From Rhizobium grahamii (GTDB lineage Bacteria > Pseudomonadota > Alphaproteobacteria > Rhizobiales > Rhizobiaceae), in the NCBI RefSeq assembly GCF_009498215.1, contig NZ_CP043498.1, positions 3,019,501 to 3,083,500 on the forward strand: DNA of 64,000 nucleotides, given 5' to 3'. Below are positions 1-9,355 of the stretch, piece by piece. Each line of letters starts with the position of its first letter. Position 1 is the first letter of the stretch. The translations under genes and the position numbers were made by a program. The notes under the pieces were generated by a model, which ran no database searches, was not told the origin of the DNA, and worked only from the letters and a program-made list of their open reading frames with translations.

Positions 1-211
1 CTATTGTGGCATCAACAAGCCGTGCCTTCTCCTCGTCCACCACGTCGCCGCCGCGAGTAATCAACTCGGTGGAAGAGAGCCCGAGCAGCCCGGCTGTCAG
101 AACGCGTGCATCCGCTGCAGCCTCTTCGATCCCGCCCTCGGTGAAGCGGCGCCGTACCTCGGCGAGAATCTGGGAAACCGTACGTGTGGCCTGTTTCCCT
201 CGATCACTCAT
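1..211 (-). CDS. prmC: PrmC/HemK release-factor glutamine methyltransferase, N-terminal part (cut by window edge)
   Basis: PrmC N5-methylates the glutamine of the GGQ motif of class I release factors. Only the first 70 codons are present, beginning [20 protein letters not shown], so this is the helical substrate-recognition domain; the SAM-binding and NPPY catalytic parts lie beyond the left edge. The ATG at 211 overlaps the prfA stop in an ATGA arrangement, so translation is probably coupled. The call rests mainly on the conserved prfA-prmC order and on the N-terminal pattern including TELITRGGD; the diagnostic motif is not visible here. Confidence 0.82.
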   Translation of the reverse strand, partial: MSDRGKQATRTVSQILAEVRRRFTEGGIEEAAADARVLTAGLLGLSSTELITRGGDVVDEEKARLVDATI

Positions 212-1287
212 TGCTGCTCGCCGAGCTGCGCCAGCTGACTCGCCTGGTAGTCGGCCATCAGTGCATCGACGATCTCGTCGATTTCGCCGACCATCATCCG
301 GTCGAGCTTGTAGAGCGTCAGGTTGATGCGGTGGTCGGTCACGCGGCCCTGGGGGAAATTATAGGTGCGGATGCGCTCGGAGCGATCGCCGGAGCCGACC
401 TGGCTCTTGCGATCGGCGGAGCGCTCGCTATCGGCGCGCTGGCGCTCGGCGTCGTAGAGACGCGAACGCAGGACCTGCATCGCCTTGGCGCGGTTCTGGT
501 GCTGCGACTTCTCGGAGCTGGTGACAACGATGCCGGTCGGCAGGTGGGTAATGCGAACGGCGGAGTCTGTCGTGTTGACGTGCTGGCCGCCGGCACCGGA
601 CGAGCGCATCGTATCGATGCGAATATCTTCCGGCCGAATCTCGATGTCGATCTCTTCTGCCTCCGGCAGAACGGCCACGGTCGCAGCCGACGTGTGGATA
701 CGCCCGCCCGCTTCCGTCTCCGGCACGCGCTGCACGCGATGCACACCGGACTCGAACTTCAGCTTGGCGAACACGCCCTTGCCGGTAATCGTCGCGATGA
801 TTTCCTTGAAGCCACCGGCCTCACCCTCGCTGGACGAGAGAACCTCGACCTTCCAGCCGTGTGCCGCCGCATAGCGCTCGTACATGCGAAACAGGTCACC
901 GGCAAATAGCGCCGCCTCGGAGCCGCCGGTGCCGGCGCGAATTTCGAGGATGGCGCTCTTCTCGTCGGCCGCGTCCTTGGGCAGCAGCAGGATCTGGATT
1001 TCCTGCTCCAGCGCCTCGATCCGCTCCTTGACCTCTGGAAGCTCCATCTCGGCCATATCCCGCATCTCGCGGTCGACAGACTTGTCATCGAACAGCGTCT
1101 CGAGATCGGCGAGTTCCGAAAGCGCCTTCTCGTAGGCACGGATCTTCGTCACGACGGGCTGCAGCTCGGAATATTCGGAGGCAAGCTTGACGTAGACGTC
1201 GGCCGAAGGGCCGGCCGACATGCGCGCTTCGATCTCGCCGAAGCGGCGTTCCAGCTCGCGCATCTTTTCAACGGGAAGCTTCGCCAC
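208..1287 (-). CDS. prfA: Peptide chain release factor 1
   Basis: RF1 releases the finished peptide at UAA and UAG codons. The protein has 359 residues, normal for RF1. The GGQ catalytic loop is seen as SGAGGQHVN near residue 235. The codon-recognition tripeptide is PxT (RVPETEAGG, x=Glu), which separates it from RF2 with its SPF motif. I chose the GTG at 1287 (protein [12 protein letters not shown]) because a TTGGAG ribosome site lies about 7 nt upstream; a GTG at 1293 is too close to that site. It follows ptsP on the same strand with a short gap and overlaps prmC, its modifying enzyme. Confidence 0.96.
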   Translation of the reverse strand: MAKLPVEKMRELERRFGEIEARMSAGPSADVYVKLASEYSELQPVVTKIRAYEKALSELADLETLFDDKSVDREMRDMAEMELPEVKERIEALEQEIQILLLPKDAADEKSAILEIRAGTGGSEAALFAGDLFRMYERYAAAHGWKVEVLSSSEGEAGGFKEIIATITGKGVFAKLKFESGVHRVQRVPETEAGGRIHTSAATVAVLPEAEEIDIEIRPEDIRIDTMRSSGAGGQHVNTTDSAVRITHLPTGIVVTSSEKSQHQNRAKAMQVLRSRLYDAERQRADSERSADRKSQVGSGDRSERIRTYNFPQGRVTDHRINLTLYKLDRMMVGEIDEIVDALMADYQASQLAQLGEQQ

Positions 1288-1314
1288 CCTCACTCCAATT
1301 CTGTTTGTCTCTGG

Positions 1315-3582
1315 CTACAGAGGGATGTTGTGTGTTTCGGCGAAATGGGCAAGCAGTTCGCGCATCGAAGCCGTCGACTTCGTATCGTCAAGCAGCTCGT
1401 TCATCACCTTAGCGAGGGCTGACGCATCGAGACCGAGAAGCATCGCTTTTACCGGCCCGATGGAAGCTGGGGACATCGATACGGCGCGGAAACCGATACC
1501 GAACAGCGCCATCGCCGAGATCGGCTTGCCGGCAAGCTCGCCGCACAGCGTGACCTGGGTATTGTTGCGCTCGCCCGCACGCACGATGTCACGCAGGATC
1601 CTGAGGAACGGCTTTCCGAGCGGATCGAAGCGATCCGACACACGCGCATTGCCGCGATCGACCGCCATCGAAAACTGGAAGAGGTCATTTGACCCGACCG
1701 AAACGAAATCCACGGCCGCCATCAGTTCGTCGAGCTGCCAGAGCAGCGCCGGCACCTCAAGCATCGCGCCGAACTGCAGCTTGCGCGGCAGGCCATGGCC
1801 GAAGCGCGAGAGATGCTGCACTTCCTTCTGCAAAAGCTCGCGCACGGCGGCGATCTCGGAAACCTCGGTCACCATCGGCACCATCAGCTTCAGTTCGAGG
1901 CCGGCGGCCGCCTTCAGCATGGCGCGCAGCTGCGTGCGCAGCAGACCCGGGCGATCGAGCGACAGGCGGATCGCCCGCCAGCCGAGAGCCGGGTTCTCTT
2001 CCTCATGGCCGCGGAAATAAGGAACAACCTTGTCGCCGCCGATATCGAGCGTGCGGAAAGTCACGACGCGCCCGGCTGCCTGCTTCAGCACGTTGCGATA
2101 GAACAGCTCCTGCTCTTCCGCCTTCGGCATGGTCGAGGCAATCATGAACTGCAGCTCGGTGCGGAACAGGCCGATACCTTCCGCACCCGAATCCGCCAGC
2201 TGCGGCAGATCCACCAGCAGACCGGCATTCATCATCAGCGAAATGCGCTGACCGTCCTTGGTGCGCGGCTCGACCGAACGCAAAGCCCGGAACTGCTCCT
2301 GCCTGCGCGCGCGAAACCGGACCTTTTCCTCGTAAGAGCGCTGATGTTCCGGCAGCGGCCGTAGATGCACATGCCCGCCGTCGCCATCGATGATGACAGC
2401 ATCGCCATTTTCGGCAAGCGCCACGACGCCCGCCGCCTGGCCGATAACGGGAATGCCCATGGCACGCGCAACGATCACCACATGGCTCGTGACCGCACCC
2501 TCTTCCAGCACAAGGCCACGAACGTTCGCACGGGGATAGTCGAGCAACTCGGCCGCGCCCATGGCGCGCGCGAGAATGATGGCATCGTTCGGGAAGCCGT
2601 CGCCGGCAGTGCGGCCGGTATAACCGGTCAATTGCCGCAACAGGCGGTTCGCCAGATCCTCGAAATCGTGCATCCGTTCCCGCAGGTAAGGATCGGTCAT
2701 GCGGATCATGCGCGCCTTGGTGTCGCTCTGCACCTTCTCGACTGCAGCCTCCGCCGTCAGGCCGTTGCGGATCGCCTCTTCGAGCTTGCGCACCCAGCCC
2801 TGATCGTGGGCAAACATCCGATAAGTCTCGAGAACTTCACGGTGCTCGCCTTCCATCGAAACATCGCGCTGTGACAGAAGGTCGTCGATCGAAATACGAA
2901 GCGATCCGAGCGATTCGCCGAGGCGCCGGATTTCCTTCTCGGAATCCTCGTTCAGAAGGTTGGTGACGACAATACGCGGCTCGTGGAGGACGACGTAACC
3001 GAGGCCGATGCCTTCATTGTAGGTGTCGCCGTCGATGGTCACCGAACGCGTCAGGTCGAGTTCTAGCCCCGGCTTGGTGATCTTCTTGAGCTCGCCGGTG
3101 GCGATCATCTCGGCAAGCACCATCGCGGTCGTCTCGAGCGCTTCGAGCTCTTCTTCGCGGTACGTGCGGCTTGCCTTGTTCTGAACGACGAGAACGCCGA
3201 GCGAACGGCCGGTGCGCAGGATCGGCACGCCGAGGAAGGAGTGATAGATTTCTTCGCCGGTTTCCGGCAGGTAGCGGAAGGCCGGATGCGATTGCGCGTC
3301 GGAAAGATTGAGCGGCTGGGCCGATGCGGCGATCGTACCGACCAGACCCTGCCCCATCTTGAGCTGGGAAAGGTGGACCGCTTCCTTGTTCAGACCCTCG
3401 GTTGCATAGAGCTCAAGCACGCCGTCAGCACGCAGCACGTAGACGGAACAGACTTCCGCCACCATGTTACCTGCGATCTGCCGAACGATCCGATCGAGAC
3501 GCTCCTGCGGCTCCAGCGGCTCCGCCATCAACTCGCGCAGCCGCTTGAGCAGCACGCGCGGACCGCCGGAAAGGTCTCTCAT
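1315..3582 (-). CDS. ptsP: PEP-protein phosphotransferase of the nitrogen PTS (Enzyme I-Ntr)
   Basis: PtsP takes phosphate from PEP and passes it to NPr, feeding the regulatory PTS-Ntr branch that rhizobia use to control carbon/nitrogen balance and potassium transport. The 755 residues show an N-terminal GAF domain (about 20-165), a swivelling phosphohistidine domain with the active His in GAVTSHVVIVARAMG near residue 364, and a C-terminal PEP-binding barrel with FRTLDIGGDK and the late Cys motif LCGELAG near 680. The GAF domain distinguishes it from the sugar-PTS Enzyme I. It sits between lysC and prfA on the same strand, 90 bp after lysC. Confidence 0.95.
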   Translation of the reverse strand: MRDLSGGPRVLLKRLRELMAEPLEPQERLDRIVRQIAGNMVAEVCSVYVLRADGVLELYATEGLNKEAVHLSQLKMGQGLVGTIAASAQPLNLSDAQSHPAFRYLPETGEEIYHSFLGVPILRTGRSLGVLVVQNKASRTYREEELEALETTAMVLAEMIATGELKKITKPGLELDLTRSVTIDGDTYNEGIGLGYVVLHEPRIVVTNLLNEDSEKEIRRLGESLGSLRISIDDLLSQRDVSMEGEHREVLETYRMFAHDQGWVRKLEEAIRNGLTAEAAVEKVQSDTKARMIRMTDPYLRERMHDFEDLANRLLRQLTGYTGRTAGDGFPNDAIILARAMGAAELLDYPRANVRGLVLEEGAVTSHVVIVARAMGIPVIGQAAGVVALAENGDAVIIDGDGGHVHLRPLPEHQRSYEEKVRFRARRQEQFRALRSVEPRTKDGQRISLMMNAGLLVDLPQLADSGAEGIGLFRTELQFMIASTMPKAEEQELFYRNVLKQAAGRVVTFRTLDIGGDKVVPYFRGHEEENPALGWRAIRLSLDRPGLLRTQLRAMLKAAAGLELKLMVPMVTEVSEIAAVRELLQKEVQHLSRFGHGLPRKLQFGAMLEVPALLWQLDELMAAVDFVSVGSNDLFQFSMAVDRGNARVSDRFDPLGKPFLRILRDIVRAGERNNTQVTLCGELAGKPISAMALFGIGFRAVSMSPASIGPVKAMLLGLDASALAKVMNELLDDTKSTASMRELLAHFAETHNIPL

Positions 3583-3672
3583 TGCGTCTCAAGCTCCAAA
3601 ACAAAGGTCAAAGTCACACAGACGATTGCCGCGTGACTTCACAACTTGAACGCGCGGCAGGCCTGCTTAGAA

Positions 3673-4947
3673 TCAGTTCTTATCCAGACCGTAGCAGGAA
3701 TGCAAAGTCCTGACAGCGAGTTCCGCATAAGGACCGTCAATCAGGATGGAAATCTTGATTTCCGAGGTGGTGATCGCCTTGATGTTGATCCCCTTGTCCG
3801 CCAGCGCCTTGAACGCCGTAGCGGCAACGCCGGCGTGGCTGCGCATGCCGATGCCGATGACCGACACCTTTACGAGGCCCGATTCGTTCTGAACGACGTC
3901 GTAGCCGATCTTTTCCTTGTTATCGCCGAGAACCTTGATCGCCTTGTCGACATCACCAGACGGAACCGTGAAGGTCATGTCGGTCTTCGAGCCGTCCTCG
4001 GAGATGTTCTGGACGATCATGTCGACGTTGATGTGGCTTTCGGCCAGCGGTCCGAAGATCGCGGCGGAAACGCCCGGCCGGTCGGCAAGACGGCGAAGCG
4101 AGATCTGAGCCTCATCCTTGGCATAGGCGATGCCGGTGACTACTTCCTGTTCCACGATTTCATCCTCGTCACAAATCAGCGTTCCGGGCGGATTCAAGAA
4201 GTCACCCATGCCCGGAGCATCGGGATCTTCGAAAGAGGAGCGCACGAAGGTACGGACCTTGTGCACCATCGCAAGCTCGACGGAGCGAACCTGCAGAACC
4301 TTGGCGCCGAGCGAAGCCATTTCGAGCATTTCCTCGAAGGCGATCTTCTTCAGGCGGCGAGCCTGCGGCACGATGCGCGGGTCCGTCGTGTAGACGCCAT
4401 CGACGTCGGTATAGATATCGCAGCGATCAGCCTTGACCGCCGCAGCAACGGCAACGGCCGACGTATCGGAACCGCCGCGGCCGAGCGTCGCGATGCGATT
4501 GTCGGGGCCGATGCCCTGGAAGCCGGCGATGACGGCAACCTGGCCTTCGCCCATGCGCTTGACGATGTCGGCGCCATCGATTTCCTGGATGCGGGCGGCG
4601 CCATGGGCGTTGTCCGTCCGGATGGAGATCTGCCAGCCCTGCCACGAACGGGCATTGATATCCATCGCCTGCAGCGCGATTGCCAGCAGACCGGCCGTGA
4701 CCTGCTCGCCCGAAGCGACGACGGCATCATACTCGCGCGCATCGTAAAACGGGGAGTTGGCGCCGACGACCTTCGGCATGTTCTGCACCCAGCCGACCAG
4801 TTCGTTGGTCTTGCCGGACATGGCCGAGACGACGACAGCCACCTCGTGACCCGCATCGACTTCACGTTTCACATGGCGGGCAACGTTCTTGATGCGGTCC
4901 AGATCAGCGACGGATGTTCCGCCGAATTTCATTACGATGCGTGCCAT
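3673..4947 (-). CDS. lysC: Aspartate kinase
   Basis: Aspartokinase phosphorylates aspartate, the first step to lysine, threonine, methionine and diaminopimelate. The protein has 424 residues. It begins MARIVMKFGGTSVADLDRIK, the classic kinase N-terminus with KFGGTS, and has GRGGSDTSAVA near 160-170. The C-terminal third (from about 260) contains two ACT-type regulatory repeats ending in EIKISILIDGPYAELAVRTL, as expected for an alpha-type, feedback-regulated monofunctional aspartokinase. An upstream TAGAGG supports the ATG at 4947. An internal start giving a separate beta subunit, known in some bacteria, cannot be judged here. Confidence 0.96.
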   Translation of the reverse strand: MARIVMKFGGTSVADLDRIKNVARHVKREVDAGHEVAVVVSAMSGKTNELVGWVQNMPKVVGANSPFYDAREYDAVVASGEQVTAGLLAIALQAMDINARSWQGWQISIRTDNAHGAARIQEIDGADIVKRMGEGQVAVIAGFQGIGPDNRIATLGRGGSDTSAVAVAAAVKADRCDIYTDVDGVYTTDPRIVPQARRLKKIAFEEMLEMASLGAKVLQVRSVELAMVHKVRTFVRSSFEDPDAPGMGDFLNPPGTLICDEDEIVEQEVVTGIAYAKDEAQISLRRLADRPGVSAAIFGPLAESHINVDMIVQNISEDGSKTDMTFTVPSGDVDKAIKVLGDNKEKIGYDVVQNESGLVKVSVIGIGMRSHAGVAATAFKALADKGINIKAITTSEIKISILIDGPYAELAVRTLHSCYGLDKN

Positions 4948-5439
4948 ATGCCTCTACCACGACCTAGTGCCGAGAGAGACCAAAGCCAGACCCGGCATCA
5001 CGAGCCCTGCATGGAGCCGCATGGCTGAAGAGCCAGGAAATTGGGAGTTTCTGGAACCCTTCTAAAGCCTTGCGCCCCAGGGCCCAAGTTGCCGCGTCTC
5101 TTAGCGAGTTTGTGGGGGGGTGGCAAGGTGCCAAGCGCCGGTAAAAGACACCCATGCCGAAACGGCCGTAACGAACCAAAACGTGATGCGCCGACCAACG
5201 GCGAAGAACAGGCACGCTGAGGCCTTGTGGCAGCAATCACAGTTCGCTTCAGTCCGTGTGCACGTGCGAAGAGACACTACAAAGCTTTGCGGCGGAATAA
5301 ATAGCCATTCCATAATATAAAAACCTCGATAGGGGCTATTTTCAACCGAATCCAATTGTGATTCTTCTTTCATCCGAAGTATGCGGCGTAAACGATTCGC
5401 GACTGTCCTTGATGCTGAATGATTTGGCGGAGATAGCGA
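4948..5439. other. Intergenic region between lysC and the small gene at 5440
   Basis: These 492 bp are the only gene-free stretch over 300 bp in the window. Several short open frames occur on both strands, but none has a convincing ribosome site or recognisable protein. The segment from about 5270 to 5400 is visibly richer in A and T than its neighbours and probably holds the promoter of the gene at 5440. The lysC promoter must lie close to 4948. An imperfect hairpin (ccaggaaa / tttctgg) is present near 5031-5055 but has no T tract. I see no RNA gene or riboswitch. Confidence 0.6.
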
Positions 5440-5658
5440 ATGATCGATACTGACATCGAAAGCTGGGCGCTCACGAGGGCCCACCATATCGTGCTCAACG
5501 AGGGCCTGAGCCTGGCGAAGGCGGCCCAGGATCTCGACCGCAAGCGATCGCGGTCGCTGGTTTATGAACTCCGGCGCGTCATCACGGCGGCAATTCTGGA
5601 AGCCCACGCGGCATCGCTTCAATCCGCAGCGCCCCCGGCCACCCACCAGGAAGCCTGA
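5440..5658 (+). CDS. Small hypothetical protein (72 aa)
   Basis: The function is not recognised. The 72-residue protein starts MIDTDIESWALTRAHHIVLN, is predicted mostly helical, and has a basic middle (DLDRKRSRSLVYELRRV). No signal peptide or membrane segment is visible. The start is supported by GGAGATAGCGA directly before the ATG at 5440. It lies 150 bp upstream of the CHASE2 cyclase on the same strand. The good ribosome site favours a real gene, but the length and lack of a recognisable family keep confidence modest. Confidence 0.5.
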   Translation: MIDTDIESWALTRAHHIVLNEGLSLAKAAQDLDRKRSRSLVYELRRVITAAILEAHAASLQSAAPPATHQEA

Positions 5659-5808
5659 ACAGCAAACTGCCATCGCGATCACGTAGCCGCGAAGGAGATA
5701 TGTTTCCTCCAGTTCGACGGCCGAAAGGGGCAGTTGCATCGCGCGCTCGAAACAGGCAGCCTCAACGACCGGCGATCAGCCGATCGCAGGCCTGCTGGAA
5801 TCTGATCC

Positions 5809-7989
5809 ATGATGACGCGCACGCAGCAAATCGGCGTTCTTATCGGGCTCGTACTCGTTGCGGCCCTGACGTTGCTGCGGGTCAGTGATCCACCTCTCCT
5901 GCGCCAGATAAGAGACATCACCTTCGACGAGTACCAACGGATAACGCCCCGCCCTTTTCAGAATACACCGGTCCGGGTGATCGATATCGACGAGGCTTCC
6001 CTGCGGGAATTCGGCCAGTGGCCCTGGCCACGCGACAGGCTGGCACTCCTCGTCCAGCGCTTATCGGACATGGGAGCTTCGGCGATCGCCTTCGATATTC
6101 TCTTTTCAGAGCCGGATCGCCTGTCGCCACGCACCGTAATGCGCGATGTCGCCGGCGTCGACCCATCGCTGCTTCGACGCCTGCCCGACAACGACGAAGC
6201 CTTTGCGGAAGCAATGGAAGGCCACCCCGTTGTCCTCGGCTTCGGCCTCTCGACCGATGGCACCTATCGCCCGCCGGTTAAGGCCGGCTTCGCCTTCACC
6301 GGCGAAAGTCCGTTCAATGCACCTCCACGTCTCGTCGCCGCAACGCCGTTGAGGCCGCAGCTGCAGATCGCCGCGACCGGCATTGGTCACATCAGCCTGA
6401 ACCCGGGAACCTATTCTTCGGTCGTTCGCCGGATACCGTTGCTTCTCACAGACGGCGAACAGCTCTATCCTAACCTTGCCCTTGAAGCGCTGCGCGTCGC
6501 CCAGGGCGCCTCGACCTATGTGGTTGCGGCAGCCCCCGACGCGCCCAACACGCTGACGTCACTGAAGGTCGGCGATTTCGTCATTCCGGTGACGGCCAAC
6601 GGTGAGCTTTGGCTCTACACCAGCCCAGATGTCGCCGACCGATATATTTCCGCCGCCAAGATTCTTGCCGCCGATGGGCCGCCTGCCGATGTCAGCGCCG
6701 CGATCGAGGGCAGTATCGTCTTCGTCGGGACCTCCTCGGCGGGCCTGCAGGACATCCGCACCACCGCCCTCGGGCAGAACGTCCCCGGCGTCTCCATGCA
6801 TGCCCAGACTGTCGAACAAATCCTTTCCGGACGTTTCCTGTCGCGGCCGGATTGGGCGGATGGCCTGGAGATTTTGGCCATTGCCGTCCTCGGTATCGTT
6901 CTGGTCATCGTCACCACCTTCGTCAGCCCGGCTTTCGCCCTTCTCTGCGGCATGCTGCTGACGGTCCTTGCGCTCGCCGCATCCTGGTTTGCCTTTTCCC
7001 AATGGGGGCTTCTCTTCGATCCGCTCGCGCCGATCGTTTGTGGATCGATCGTTCATTTTGCCGCGACATCCTTCCGCATTCTGGTCATCGATCGGGAGCG
7101 CCGCGAGGTCCGCCGTGCATTCGGACAATATCTGTCTCCCTCGCTTCTCTACCGGATCGAGCATACCCCGGGCGCGCTCCGCCTCGGCGGTGACGACCGT
7201 GAGCTGACGGTGATGTTCGTCGACGTTCGCGGTTTCACGTCGCTCAGTGAGAGATTGCAGCCCGCAGACGTCGTCCGCTTCCTGAACACGCTGCTTGACG
7301 CTCTGAGTCGGCATGTCGTGGCGAACGAAGGTACGCTCGACAAGTTCATAGGCGACTCGATCATGGCCTTCTGGAATGCACCTGTGGACGTCGGCGACCA
7401 TCCCAGGAAGGCCATGCGTGCGGCGCTGCAGATGCGCGAAACCCTGGCACAGCTCAACAAGGCCGATGCATTCGGCTTCGGGCCGGAATATCAGGTCGGC
7501 ATCGGCATCGGCATTCACACGGGCCTTGCCTGCGTCGGCAATATGGGCGCCGAAGCACGATTCAACTACTCGGCGGTGGGCGATGCCGTGAACGTCGCAG
7601 CCCGCATCGAGAGCTGCTGCAAGGAAGTCGGCTTCGACATTCTCGCTTCGGAGACGACAGCCGCGGCCCTTCCCGGCTTTGCCTTGCTGGATGCCGGCTC
7701 GCTTGGGCTGAAGGGCAAAAGCAGCCGCTCGCGGCTGTATGCCGTGGTGGGTGGGGAAACCGAGGGCAAGTCGGAAGCATTTCACGGGTTGCTGCAAGCC
7801 CACGAAGCCTTGGTGGAAGCCTTGCAGAACCACGCGGCCGACAGCCGCAAACGGCTCGCCGCAGTCCGCCAGAAGATATCGCCCTTTACACCGGCGCTCG
7901 CGGATTTTTATCGCCGGCTGGCGCGACGGGCGGATCATTTTCGTGACATCCCCGCCGAGGCGGAGAAGCCAATATCGGAAGCCGGCTAA
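5809..7989 (+). CDS. CHASE2-domain class III adenylate/guanylate cyclase
   Basis: This is a membrane-bound nucleotide cyclase with an extracytoplasmic sensor, 726 residues long. Order: one N-terminal membrane helix (about 6-22); a CHASE2 sensor region (about 30-340, with RVIDIDEASLREFGQWPWPR typical of the family); three closely spaced membrane helices (about 353-424); and a class III cyclase domain (about 460-640). That domain shows the metal-binding FVDVRGF, LDKFIGDSIMAFW and NYSAVGDAVNVAAR motifs, so it looks catalytically complete. A helical tail follows. Purine specificity cannot be decided by eye; cAMP is the usual product in rhizobia. Its stop overlaps that of the convergent FecR-domain gene by four bases. 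A second possible start is the next ATG at 5812; no strong ribosome site is visible for either. Confidence 0.92.
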   Translation: MMTRTQQIGVLIGLVLVAALTLLRVSDPPLLRQIRDITFDEYQRITPRPFQNTPVRVIDIDEASLREFGQWPWPRDRLALLVQRLSDMGASAIAFDILFSEPDRLSPRTVMRDVAGVDPSLLRRLPDNDEAFAEAMEGHPVVLGFGLSTDGTYRPPVKAGFAFTGESPFNAPPRLVAATPLRPQLQIAATGIGHISLNPGTYSSVVRRIPLLLTDGEQLYPNLALEALRVAQGASTYVVAAAPDAPNTLTSLKVGDFVIPVTANGELWLYTSPDVADRYISAAKILAADGPPADVSAAIEGSIVFVGTSSAGLQDIRTTALGQNVPGVSMHAQTVEQILSGRFLSRPDWADGLEILAIAVLGIVLVIVTTFVSPAFALLCGMLLTVLALAASWFAFSQWGLLFDPLAPIVCGSIVHFAATSFRILVIDRERREVRRAFGQYLSPSLLYRIEHTPGALRLGGDDRELTVMFVDVRGFTSLSERLQPADVVRFLNTLLDALSRHVVANEGTLDKFIGDSIMAFWNAPVDVGDHPRKAMRAALQMRETLAQLNKADAFGFGPEYQVGIGIGIHTGLACVGNMGAEARFNYSAVGDAVNVAARIESCCKEVGFDILASETTAAALPGFALLDAGSLGLKGKSSRSRLYAVVGGETEGKSEAFHGLLQAHEALVEALQNHAADSRKRLAAVRQKISPFTPALADFYRRLARRADHFRDIPAEAEKPISEAG

Positions 7990-9200
7990 TTGGTAGCTTG
8001 TCCTTGGCGATCATGCCAGGATCCGCGATTATGCCAGCCGCCGTGGTTGCCGCGATCTCCGCCGCGACCGCGATCCGAGCGTGCACCACCCGCCTGTTGA
8101 TCAGCGCTTCCGCCCGAGGTTTTTGACGCCTCTCCGTTTGCACTGGGCCGCTCATGCCGAGCCTCATGACGGTTTTGGAACCCGTGGCTCCGATCCTGAC
8201 GGCTTGCGTGCTCGCGACGGCTCGCCCCGGCGCCCCGATCGCGCTTTCCATTGACCCATCCCGGCCGATCGCCGCTGTCGGATCGCTGCCCCCAACCACC
8301 ACCTCCGCGGTCATGATGAACATTCCAGCCATGCCTGCCATCGCGGTCTCCACCCCAACCGTGGTGATCGCGGTCGTGATGGTGACGATCACCGTGGCGC
8401 TCGTGCTTGTCATGGTGGTGATGGTGTTTGTCCGGCTTGTCAGGCTTCTCGGGCGGCTGCACGGGAGATTGACGAAGCGGTTGCGGAGGTTGGGGCTGAT
8501 CGCGATCGCGCCGGTCGGGCTGAATATTGGCAAGGCCGCAGCTGGTGCGGATGCCGCCAAGCGCGCCGGACAACAACTGGTCGCGGGACAGAAATGGAAG
8601 CGCGCGCCGGTTCCCCAACCTCTGCAGCGTCTGCTGATCGACGGCGCGCGGATCGCTAACGCCCCCGCCCCGCGTGGCAATAACGCAGTCGCAGGGCTGC
8701 TCCAATTTCTTGCAGCCGCCGGCGCCGCAGAACTCGGCCTCGCCGTTCAGAAGAACCATTGCCGTCTGGCCATTCGGGCCGACGTAGAAGTCGAAGGCTG
8801 TTCCACGCACGCCGATCGTGCCGGCAGGGGTAACGATCGAATAGGCTGAAGAAGACGAACTGCCGCTGATCCAACGAAACGTTCCCTTCGCCGCGCGGAT
8901 GGTCAGTTTCTTGACGGAGCTCGCGTCGTCATAGACGTATTTGTCGATCACGACGGAGGAACCAGCGCCGACCGCGAGCTTTGTGCCATCGCGAAAAATA
9001 AACTGCCCAAGCCCGCTGGGTGACGTCCGGATTTTTTCGTCTCGATGAACAGGCGACTTGACGATGATCGGCCCGGCATCGCCGGTAACCTCCGTGCGGA
9101 TGAGCGTAGCTTGCCCAACCTCCTCCGCTGCTTTCGAGGTAAGCGGGAGAGAAAGGACGAGGCTAAAGAGGGCGGCCAGAACGCGATACGGGCGGAACAT
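7986..9200 (-). CDS. FecR-domain secreted protein with His-rich C-terminal tail
   Basis: A 404-residue exported protein. A signal peptide (about 1-24, MFRPYRVLAALFSLVLSLPL, ending near TSKAAEE) is followed by a FecR-type beta-rich domain (about 40-170). That domain carries FRDGTKLAVGAGSSVVIDK and VTPAGTIGVRGTAFDF, a pattern typical of FecR domains not linked to TonB receptors. From about residue 215 the sequence becomes low complexity: Pro/Gln-rich, then a His/Asp/Gly tract around 256-300 (including KHHHHHDKHERHGDRHHH), then Arg/Gly/Ser-rich to the end. The tract could bind metal ions, which is inference. The gene converges on the CHASE2 cyclase; FecR and CHASE2 cyclase genes are often neighbours in alphaproteobacteria. 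Confidence 0.85.
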   Translation of the reverse strand: MFRPYRVLAALFSLVLSLPLTSKAAEEVGQATLIRTEVTGDAGPIIVKSPVHRDEKIRTSPSGLGQFIFRDGTKLAVGAGSSVVIDKYVYDDASSVKKLTIRAAKGTFRWISGSSSSSAYSIVTPAGTIGVRGTAFDFYVGPNGQTAMVLLNGEAEFCGAGGCKKLEQPCDCVIATRGGGVSDPRAVDQQTLQRLGNRRALPFLSRDQLLSGALGGIRTSCGLANIQPDRRDRDQPQPPQPLRQSPVQPPEKPDKPDKHHHHHDKHERHGDRHHHDRDHHGWGGDRDGRHGWNVHHDRGGGGWGQRSDSGDRPGWVNGKRDRGAGASRREHASRQDRSHGFQNRHEARHERPSANGEASKTSGGSADQQAGGARSDRGRGGDRGNHGGWHNRGSWHDRQGQATN

Positions 9201-9355
9201 GTTTCGAGATCCCCAAGTATCTGCATTTTAGCATATGTTAATAATGATGGTCGCCTTATCCTCTTGGAGTAGCCCGTGCGGTCATGGCATCCGGCCGCCT
9301 CTTGACTTCGGTTGCCGTTCGTCCGACTTCAGTCACGACACAGCAAGGAGCATGG

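Noticed and set aside
3646..5028. A 460-codon plus-strand frame opposite lysC
   Set aside because: lysC is unmistakable, and the frame lacks a ribosome site and any known motif.
4964..5320. Short open frames on both strands in the lysC upstream gap
   Set aside because: No ribosome site, no family resemblance, and composition unlike a folded protein.
8390..8450. Repeat array suspected in the His-codon tract
   Set aside because: The repeated GTG/ATG-like pattern is simply His codons read in reverse inside the FecR-domain gene, not a CRISPR or tandem array.
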